Positions 57,958 to 64,000 of a DNA stretch of 64,000 nucleotides are shown here, piece after piece (the first letter of the stretch is position 1; every line of letters begins with the position of its first letter). The notes under the pieces were generated by a model, which saw only the letters and a list, made by a program, of their open reading frames with translations, was not told the origin of the DNA and searched no databases. The translations under genes and the position numbers were made by a program. The stretch is from contig NZ_LT635836.1 of NCBI RefSeq assembly GCF_900128475.1, positions 324,526-388,525 on the forward strand. The letters are read 5' to 3'. This DNA is from Mediterranea massiliensis (GTDB lineage Bacteria > Bacteroidota > Bacteroidia > Bacteroidales > Bacteroidaceae).

Positions 57958-59220
57958 ATGAACATCAAGATTCGCTTAGTCATCATGAACTTCCTGCAGT
58001 TTGCCGTGTGGGGAGCCTATCTGACATCCATGGGCAGCTACCTGGTCAACGTAGGCCTGGCCTCGCACATCGGCATCTTCTATGCCATGCAGGGCATCGT
58101 GTCCCTCTTCATGCCCGCCATCCTGGGCATCATCGCCGACCGCTGGATACCCGCCCAGAAGCTGCTGGGCCTGAGCCACTTCCTGGCGGCCCTGTTCATG
58201 GCTCTCACCGGTTACTACGGCATGACAAGCGGACAAGACGTGGACTTCGGCCCCCTCTTCACCTTCTACGCCCTGAGCGTGGCCTTCTACATGCCCACGC
58301 TGGCCCTCTCGAACTCCGTGGCCTACACGGCCCTCGACAAGGCGGGGCTCGACACCATCAGGCACTTTCCCCCCATCCGCATCTTCGGCACCATCGGCTT
58401 CATCTGCTCCATGTGGGCGGTCGACATCCTGGGGCTGCAGAACAACTACGGGCAGTTCTTCGCCTGCGCCGCCATCGGGCTGGTGTTCGCCTTCTACGCG
58501 CTGACCCTCCCCGCCTGCCCCACGAGCAAGGGCGGACAGAGCAAGTCGCTGGTCGAGGCGCTGGGGCTGCGCGCCTTCACCCTGTTCCGCCAGAAGAAAA
58601 TGGCCATCTTCTTCCTCTTCTCCATGCTGCTGGGCGTGTCGCTGCAGATTACCAACGGCTTTGCCAACCCCTACATCAGCAGCTTCGGCAGCATACCCGA
58701 GTATGCCGACACCTTCGGCGTGCAGCATGCCAACATCCTGATATCGCTCTCGCAGGTGTCCGAGACGCTCTGCATCCTGCTGATACCTTTCTTCCTGAAA
58801 CGCTTCGGCATCAAGTACGTGATGCTCATCGCCATGCTGGCATGGGTGCTGCGCTTCGGCCTCTTCGGAGCGGGCAATCCGGGCAGCGGCGTGTGGATGT
58901 TCGTCCTCTCGATGATTGTCTATGGCGTGGCCTTCGACTTCTTCAACATCTCGGGCTCGCTGTTCGTCGACCGCGAGACGGACAAGGACATCCGCTCGAG
59001 CGCGCAGGGGCTGTTCATCATCATGACCAACGGCTTCGGAGCCACCATCGGCACGCTGGGCGCGCAGGCGGTGGTGAACCACTTTGTGGACTTCGGCAGC
59101 GAGGCGTCGCAGGTAGCCCAGTGGCAGTCGGCGTGGTTCACCTTCGCAGCCTATGCCCTGGTGGTGGCCGTGGTCTTCGCGCTGGTGTTCAAATACAAGC
59201 ACCGGCCTGAAAACGCCTGA
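57958..59220 (+). CDS. Nucleoside:proton symporter (NupG/XapB family, MFS)
   Basis: This 420-residue inner-membrane protein has 12 hydrophobic helices. The start MNIKIRLVIMNFLQFAVWGAYLT and the blocks SMGSYLV, IRIFGTIGFICSMW and YGVAFDFFNISGSLFVDRET are typical of the NHS (nucleoside:H+ symporter) family such as E. coli NupG. It imports nucleosides using the proton gradient. It is preceded by its own promoter and stands just before a bifunctional-nuclease gene. The specific nucleosides cannot be read from the sequence. Confidence 0.93.
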   Translation: MNIKIRLVIMNFLQFAVWGAYLTSMGSYLVNVGLASHIGIFYAMQGIVSLFMPAILGIIADRWIPAQKLLGLSHFLAALFMALTGYYGMTSGQDVDFGPLFTFYALSVAFYMPTLALSNSVAYTALDKAGLDTIRHFPPIRIFGTIGFICSMWAVDILGLQNNYGQFFACAAIGLVFAFYALTLPACPTSKGGQSKSLVEALGLRAFTLFRQKKMAIFFLFSMLLGVSLQITNGFANPYISSFGSIPEYADTFGVQHANILISLSQVSETLCILLIPFFLKRFGIKYVMLIAMLAWVLRFGLFGAGNPGSGVWMFVLSMIVYGVAFDFFNISGSLFVDRETDKDIRSSAQGLFIIMTNGFGATIGTLGAQAVVNHFVDFGSEASQVAQWQSAWFTFAAYALVVAVVFALVFKYKHRPENA

Positions 59221-59275
59221 CGCGCCGCCTGCCCCTCACCACCACATACTACAAACAACTGAACAAGCAACGAAT

Positions 59276-59845
59276 ATGAACCGAAAGAAGACAGAATTGC
59301 AGGTGCTGAACATCTCCTACAGCAGTTCGCAGGGAGGTGGCGCCTATGCCCTGGTGCTGGGCGAGGTCGGCGGAAGCCGGCAGATGCCTGTCATCATCGG
59401 GGCGGCCGAGGCGCAAGTCATCCTGCTCGAAATCAGGGGCATCGTGTCGCCACGCCCCCTGACGCACGAACTGTTTGCCTCCGTACTCGAGGCACTGTGC
59501 ACCCGCCTGCTGCGCATATTGATCTACAAGGCGGAGAAGGGGCTGTTCTACTCGTACCTCTACCTGCAGGCGGCAGACGGGAGCCTGGTCCGCGTGGACG
59601 CCCGCACGAGCGACGCCGTGGCCCTGGCCATGCGCATGGGATGCCCCATCCTGACCTACGACGACATCCTCGAGGCCGAATGCATCCGCATGGACGAAGG
59701 CGAAGCCCCCGAAAAGCGCGAGGAACAGACCCTCGAGGAGATGCAGAAGGAGCTGGACAAGGCCATCGAGCAGGAGGAGTATGAAAAGGCTGCCGCCCTG
59801 CGCGACCTGATAAACAAAATGAAAGATTCAAATACCCAAGACTGA
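59276..59845 (+). CDS. Bifunctional nuclease domain (DUF151) protein with UVR motif
   Basis: This 189-residue protein has an N-terminal BFN/DUF151 domain (ALVLGEVGGSRQMPVIIGAA, with EAQVILLEIRGIVSPRPLTH and RVDARTSDAVALAMRMGCPI). The C-terminal UvrB/UvrC-type helical hairpin is EMQKELDKAIEQEEYEKAAA. This combination is conserved in Bacteroidetes. Related proteins have reported DNase and RNase activity, but the cellular role is unclear. The ATG at 59276 follows nupG by 55 bp. The stop overlaps the next start (TGATG), so rsmE is translationally coupled. Confidence 0.92.
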   Translation: MNRKKTELQVLNISYSSSQGGGAYALVLGEVGGSRQMPVIIGAAEAQVILLEIRGIVSPRPLTHELFASVLEALCTRLLRILIYKAEKGLFYSYLYLQAADGSLVRVDARTSDAVALAMRMGCPILTYDDILEAECIRMDEGEAPEKREEQTLEEMQKELDKAIEQEEYEKAAALRDLINKMKDSNTQD

Positions 59846-60549
59846 TGCACGTATTCTATACACCCGACATACAGACACGGGCCGAGCTGCCCGAAGAAGA
59901 AGCCGCCCACGCCGTACGCGTGCTGCGCCTGCAGGAAGGCGACGAAGTGATGCTGACCGACGGAGCGGGCAACTTCTACCGCGCCGCCATCAGCGCGGCC
60001 TCGAACAAGCGCTGCCTGGTGCAGGTCCTCGAAACCCTGCCGCAGGAACCCCTCTGGACAGGCCACCTGCACCTGGCCATGGCTCCCACCAAGAACATGG
60101 ACCGCACGGAGTGGCTGGCCGAGAAGGCCACGGAGATAGGCTTCGACGAGCTGACCTTCCTCAACTGCCGCTTCTCCGAGCGCAGGGTCATCAAGACCGA
60201 ACGCATCCAGAAGATACTGGTGTCGGCCGTCAAGCAGTCGCTCAAGGCCCGCCTGCCGCGCCTGAACGAGATGACGGACTTCCACCACTTCGTGAAGCAG
60301 CCCTTCACGGGGCAGAAGTTCATCGCCCACTGCTACGAAGGCGAGAAGCCGCTGCTGAAGGACGTGCTGAAGCGGGGCGAGGACGCGCTGGTGCTCATCG
60401 GGCCCGAAGGCGACTTCAGCGAAGAGGAAGTGCGGCTGGCCGTCGAGCAGGGCTTCCGCCCCGTCAGCCTGGGGCGCTCGCGCCTCCGCACGGAGACGGC
60501 TGCCCTTGTGGCCTGCCACCTGATGAACCTCTGCAACCAGATTAATTGA
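59845..60549 (+). CDS. rsmE: 16S rRNA m3U1498 methyltransferase
   Basis: RsmE methylates U1498 of 16S rRNA using SAM. The 234-residue protein has an N-terminal PUA-like domain (LPEEEAAHAVRVLRLQEGDE). The SPOUT knot domain follows, with LAMAPTKNMDRTEWLAEKAT, EIGFDELTFLNCRFSER and the SAM loop VLIGPEGDFSEEEV, then SLGRSRLRTETAALVACHLM. The length is normal. The start codon shares a base with the stop of the nuclease gene. Confidence 0.96.
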   Translation: MHVFYTPDIQTRAELPEEEAAHAVRVLRLQEGDEVMLTDGAGNFYRAAISAASNKRCLVQVLETLPQEPLWTGHLHLAMAPTKNMDRTEWLAEKATEIGFDELTFLNCRFSERRVIKTERIQKILVSAVKQSLKARLPRLNEMTDFHHFVKQPFTGQKFIAHCYEGEKPLLKDVLKRGEDALVLIGPEGDFSEEEVRLAVEQGFRPVSLGRSRLRTETAALVACHLMNLCNQIN

Positions 60550-60582
60550 AATAGTTTCAACCTTCTAAAAAATTATCGTCAC

Positions 60583-62121
60583 ATGAAAACCTGTTTATTG
60601 AACCGTCTGTGGATGGGCGCCCTGGCCCTCGTGCTGGCCGCATCGTGCTCCCATCCGGGTGACTACACCAACGCCATCCCCGCCGAGGCCACCGAAGTGG
60701 TCTCCATCGACCTGCAGTCGCTGGCCCTCAAGGCCGGAGTGGATGATCCCCAAAACGCCGAAGCCTTGCAGAAGTTGAGCCAGACGCTGGCCAGCGGCGT
60801 GAGCGCCGATGCCCAAAAGGCCGTGGAAACGTTCTTCGACAACCCCTCGGAGGCAGGCATCGACTTCGGCAAGCCTGTCTACATCTTCCATTCGTCGGAA
60901 ACCAACCGCCAGGGCTTCATCGCCGCCGTGGACGATACCGACAAGCTGAAAAACCTGCTGAAGGCCACGCAGAGCGAAACGCAGATGGCCGACGTGGTCG
61001 AGAAGGACGGCTACAACTATTGCTACAACGACCGTGCCTTCGTGGCCTTCAACGCCACCACCCTGCTCGTGCTCCCCACGACCGACACGCCCGACATCGC
61101 ACAGCTGCACCAGGAAGTCGCCGCCCTGCTGGGACAAAAGGCCGAACAGAGCGTCCACAGCCAGCAGGCCTTCCGGCAGATGCAGGAAACCCAGGGCGAC
61201 GTGCGCATGATGATGACCGCAAGCACCTTCCTCAAGTTCTACCCCGACCCCATGCTGAAATCCATGATGGACAGCCTGCACATGCAGAACATGAAGTACA
61301 TCGGCGGCCTCTCCTTCGAACCCGGACGGATGGCCATCAACGCAAGCTACACGTCGGACGACCCTCAGGCACAGGCGTTCATCGAAAAGCAACTGAAGAC
61401 GACACGCCCGCTCCAGAACACCTTCGCCTCCTACTTCCCCCAGTCGACCCTGTTCTACCTCACCCTGGGCATGGACGGCAAGGAAGTGTTCGCCCAGCTG
61501 GACGAGAACCCGCAGCTCAAGAAGGCCCTCTCCGACAAAGACAGGGAGCTGGTGAAGACGCTGGTGGCCTCGCTTGAAAACGACTTCACACTGGGCATCA
61601 CGGGCCTCAACGCCCAAGGGAACCCCACGATACTGGCCTATGCCGAAACCAACAACACCGACCTGCTGAACCAGCTGTACGAAGCGACCAAGGGACAGGG
61701 CGGCAACGACCTCACCAAGCTGGACAACGGCGACTACCTGTACACGGACAAAGGCATGAAGGTATACATGGGCATGCGCGGCAAGCAGCTCGTCATGACC
61801 AACGACGAAGCCCTCTACCGCAACGCTGGCAAGGAAAGCAAGCCCTCCCTGCTCGACACGGACTTTGCCAAGGAAATCGAAGGACAACGCTTGGTCACCG
61901 TCGTCAATACCGAAGCCGTCTTCAACCTGCCCATCGTCAAGATGGCCACGGGCTTCCTCAACCCCCAATACCGCGCCATGGTGACCGCCGCCGAAAACAT
62001 CTCCTACCTGGAGATGAGCAGCGAGGGCACGAAGGGCCTCGTCGTGCTGCAACTGAAAGACCAAAAGACCAATGCGCTGAAACAGATTGTAGACCAGGTG
62101 AAGGCATTGTCCAACCTGTAA
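60583..62121 (+). CDS. DUF4836 lipoprotein
   Basis: This 512-residue lipoprotein has the signal MKTCLLNRLWMGALALVLAASC with lipobox AASC and Cys22. The start of the mature part, DYTNAIPAEATEVVSIDLQS, is the DUF4836 hallmark. Internal repeats of the form VYIFHSSETNRQGFIAAVDD and LDNGDYLYTDKGMKVYMGM point to a two-lobed beta-rich fold. The family is Bacteroidetes-specific and probably sits in the periplasm or outer membrane. Function is unknown. An ABC ATPase gene follows after 26 bp, so it may work with that transporter. Confidence 0.88.
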   Translation: MKTCLLNRLWMGALALVLAASCSHPGDYTNAIPAEATEVVSIDLQSLALKAGVDDPQNAEALQKLSQTLASGVSADAQKAVETFFDNPSEAGIDFGKPVYIFHSSETNRQGFIAAVDDTDKLKNLLKATQSETQMADVVEKDGYNYCYNDRAFVAFNATTLLVLPTTDTPDIAQLHQEVAALLGQKAEQSVHSQQAFRQMQETQGDVRMMMTASTFLKFYPDPMLKSMMDSLHMQNMKYIGGLSFEPGRMAINASYTSDDPQAQAFIEKQLKTTRPLQNTFASYFPQSTLFYLTLGMDGKEVFAQLDENPQLKKALSDKDRELVKTLVASLENDFTLGITGLNAQGNPTILAYAETNNTDLLNQLYEATKGQGGNDLTKLDNGDYLYTDKGMKVYMGMRGKQLVMTNDEALYRNAGKESKPSLLDTDFAKEIEGQRLVTVVNTEAVFNLPIVKMATGFLNPQYRAMVTAAENISYLEMSSEGTKGLVVLQLKDQKTNALKQIVDQVKALSNL

Positions 62122-62147
62122 CAAAAGAACAACCGACTTTTCATCCC

Positions 62148-62792
62148 ATGAAGGAGATTCATCTGCAACAAACCCTTCCCCAAATCTTTGCAGGTCGCGA
62201 TGCCATTGCCTCGGAGGTGTGGCACCGCGACCTCACTTTCGAGCGGGGCAAACAGTACCTGGTCGAAGCAGCCTCGGGTACCGGCAAGTCATCGCTGTGC
62301 AGCTATCTGTATGGCTACCGCAACGACTACGAGGGCATCATCTGCTTCGACGGAAGCAACATCCGCTCGCTCAAGGCCGCCGACTGGACACGCCTCCACC
62401 GCCGCTCGCTCAGCATCCTCTTTCAGGAGCTGCGCCTCTTCTCCGAGCTGACCGCCCTCGAAAACGTGCTGCTCAAAAACCAGCTGACCCGCTTCAAGAG
62501 CCGGCGCGAGATAGACGCCCTCTTCGACGCGCTGGGCATCGGCGACAAGAAGAACGAACCCACGGGGCGCCTCTCCTTCGGACAGCAGCAGCGCGTGGCC
62601 TTCATCCGCTGCCTGTGCCAGCCCATGGACTTCATCCTGCTGGACGAACCCGTCAGCCACCTGGACGAGGCCAACGCCGCCGTCATGGCCTCCCTGCTGG
62701 ACAAGGAAGCGGGCACGCAGGGGGCAGGCGTCATCGTGACCTCCATCGGCAAACACCTCGATATGGACTATAACAACGTACTGAAACTATGA
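62148..62792 (+). CDS. ABC transporter ATP-binding protein (FtsE/LolD/MacB type)
   Basis: This 214-residue ATPase has a Walker A in VEAASGTGKSSLC (Lys47), the Q-loop ILFQELRLFSELTALENVLL, the signature LSFGQQQR and Walker B FILLDEPVSHLDEA, then an altered switch region (VTSIGKHLDM) with a His. The first Walker A glycine is replaced by Ala, and the signature is LSFGQ rather than LSGGQ. It overlaps the permease gene by four bases. The pair resembles type VII ABC systems that act on envelope lipids or lipoproteins by mechanical force. The substrate is unknown. Confidence 0.92.
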   Translation: MKEIHLQQTLPQIFAGRDAIASEVWHRDLTFERGKQYLVEAASGTGKSSLCSYLYGYRNDYEGIICFDGSNIRSLKAADWTRLHRRSLSILFQELRLFSELTALENVLLKNQLTRFKSRREIDALFDALGIGDKKNEPTGRLSFGQQQRVAFIRCLCQPMDFILLDEPVSHLDEANAAVMASLLDKEAGTQGAGVIVTSIGKHLDMDYNNVLKL

Positions 62793-63997
62793 ACAGACTT
62801 GTCTGGAAACTCCTGCGCCGCCACATCAGCGGCGCCCAGCTGGCAGGGTTCTTCCTGGCCAGCCTCTTCGGCATGACCATCGTGCTGCTCGGCATCCAGT
62901 TCTACCGCGACGTGGCGCCCGTCTTCACGCAGGGCAACAGCTTCCTGAAGAAGGACTACCTCATCGCCACCCGCAAGATCAGCACCCTGGGCAACCTGAC
63001 GGGACGGAGCAACACCTTCAGCGCCGCCGCCATCGACGACCTGCGCCGTCAGCCCTTCACCCGCAGCGTGGGCACCTTCACTCCTTCGCTGTTCAACGTG
63101 TCGGCCGGCATGGGCATGGAGGAGGCTGGCATCCGCCTGTCTACGGAGATGTTCTTCGAGTCCGTGCCCGACGAGTACATCGACGTCAGCCTCGACCGCT
63201 GGCACTTCGACCCGCAGAGCCGCACCATCCCCATCATCATCCCCCGCAACTACCTCAACCTCTACAACTTCGGCTTCGCCCAGAGCCGGAGCCTGCCCAA
63301 GCTGTCCGAAGGGCTGATGAACCTCATCCGGATGGACATCCGCCTGAGCGGAAACGGGCTGGCAGAAAACTTCAAGGGGCAGATTGTGGGCTTCTCCAAC
63401 CGGCTGAACACCATCCTCGTGCCCCAGGCCTTCATGGAGTGGGCCAACCAGCGCTATGCCCCCGGCCGCGAGGCGCAGCCCTCACGCCTCATCGTCGAGG
63501 TGAACAACCCCACGGACACGGCCATCAACGACTACTTCAGCCGGAAGGGCTACGAGACGGAAGGCGACTCGCTCGACGCCGGCCGGGCCACCTATTTCCT
63601 CCGCCTGGTGACGGGCATCGTGCTGGCCATCGGAGGCGTCATCAGCCTGCTGGCCTTCTACATCCTGATGCTCAGCATCTTCCTCTTGCTGCAAAAGAAC
63701 CGCACCAAGCTGCAGAACCTGCTGCTCATCGGGTACGGTCCATCGCAGGTGGCCCTGCCCTACTGCCTGCTGACGGCCACCCTCAACCTGGCCGTCCTGC
63801 TGCTCTCGACGGGCTGCGTGGTGCTGGTGCGCCATGCCTACCTGCCTTTCCTGGAAGAGCTCGTACCCCAGCTGACAGGCAGTTCGCTGCTCCCCACCGC
63901 GCTGACAGGCCTGCTGCTGTGCGTCCTCGTCTCGACGCTCAACATGCTGGCCATCCGACGCCAGCTGCCGCGGGTCTCCTCCGCCGCCCGAAGCTGA
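62789..63997 (+). CDS. ABC transporter permease (FtsX/MacB-like)
   Basis: This 402-residue protein has one N-terminal membrane helix (about 20-40, QLAGFFLASLFGMTIVLLGI). A periplasmic domain of about 230 residues follows, then three C-terminal helices (VTGIVLAIGGVISLLAFYIL, VALPYCLLTATLNLAVLLLS and LLPTALTGLLLCVLVSTLNM). This layout is that of FtsX/LolC-type permeases, which do not move solutes through the membrane but transmit force to the periplasm. It overlaps the ATPase gene and ends 3 bp before the window edge. Together with the DUF4836 lipoprotein it suggests an envelope-maintenance system. Confidence 0.9.
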   Translation: MNRLVWKLLRRHISGAQLAGFFLASLFGMTIVLLGIQFYRDVAPVFTQGNSFLKKDYLIATRKISTLGNLTGRSNTFSAAAIDDLRRQPFTRSVGTFTPSLFNVSAGMGMEEAGIRLSTEMFFESVPDEYIDVSLDRWHFDPQSRTIPIIIPRNYLNLYNFGFAQSRSLPKLSEGLMNLIRMDIRLSGNGLAENFKGQIVGFSNRLNTILVPQAFMEWANQRYAPGREAQPSRLIVEVNNPTDTAINDYFSRKGYETEGDSLDAGRATYFLRLVTGIVLAIGGVISLLAFYILMLSIFLLLQKNRTKLQNLLLIGYGPSQVALPYCLLTATLNLAVLLLSTGCVVLVRHAYLPFLEELVPQLTGSSLLPTALTGLLLCVLVSTLNMLAIRRQLPRVSSAARS

Positions 63998-64000
63998 CGT

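Noticed and set aside
57695..57961. 88-codon open frame before nupG
   Set aside because: It runs through two promoters and an intrinsic terminator. The region reads better as a small RNA plus the nupG promoter.
60595..62124. Open frame of 509 codons opposite the DUF4836 gene
   Set aside because: Antisense shadow. The lipoprotein on the plus strand has a signal, a lipobox and family motifs.

Overview
The window looks like a chromosomal segment of a Bacteroidaceae gut bacterium (Bacteroides/Phocaeicola/Mediterranea type). The evidence is the repeated Bacteroidetes promoter box TAnnTTTG, often about 19-20 bp after a TTTG box; many Bacteroidetes-restricted families (DUF1460, DUF3810, DUF4105, DUF4836, DUF5063, DUF5686, DUF6340); type III glutamine synthetase; a SusC/SusD pair; an HU-like protein followed by a 'smalltalk' peptide; and the split ATP synthase order atpD-C-(x)-B-E-F-H-A-G. 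Most of the window is GC-rich. About 49.1-54.9 kb is clearly AT-richer and looks acquired. No tRNA, rRNA, CRISPR array or transposase was found.

Layout. 1-2.3 kb: sugar uptake (sodium:solute symporter cut by the window edge, aldose 1-epimerase), minus strand. 2.6-10.1 kb: complete F1Fo ATP synthase operon. 10.2-17.8 kb: DUF1573 protein, OPT transporter, alpha/beta hydrolase, DUF1460, DUF4105 and a degenerate alkaline-phosphatase-fold protein. 17.9-23 kb: secA, a DUF6340 lipoprotein and an acidic protein. 23-29.4 kb (minus): GH123-type hexosaminidase, sialidase, valS. 29.6-31.6 kb: DUF3810 and mazG. 31.7-36 kb (minus): ECF sigma factor with two downstream partners, rnz, rpsA. 36.2-39.3 kb (minus): SIMPL protein and DUF5686. 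39.6-47.4 kb: glnN, a Crp/Fnr regulator, trxB, a LolA-like protein and ftsK, with three copies of a ~187-bp palindromic element between them. 48.3-49 kb: HU-like protein and smalltalk peptide. 49.1-54.9 kb: AT-rich island with susC, susD and a truncated Crp/Fnr gene. 55-64 kb: DUF5063, exonuclease, RlmI-like methyltransferase, a small RNA candidate, nucleoside permease, bifunctional nuclease, rsmE, DUF4836 and an ABC transporter.

The least explained signal is in the intergenic DNA. (i) Four gaps (10.7, 14.8, 29.5 and 36.2 kb) each hold a short tandem array with a strict 22- or 23-bp period. Each unit carries a small dyad, but the dyad sequence differs from array to array. (ii) At least eight other gaps hold degenerate tandem repeats with an exact 7-bp period and different heptamers. 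These are often in inverted pairs that form hairpins, and twice they run into the 3' end of a gene and supply its stop codon. (iii) A short transcription unit at 57.7 kb, with its own promoter and intrinsic terminator, looks like a small RNA of a multicopy Bacteroides type.

All calls come from reading the sequence and from knowledge of the families; no database search was possible.
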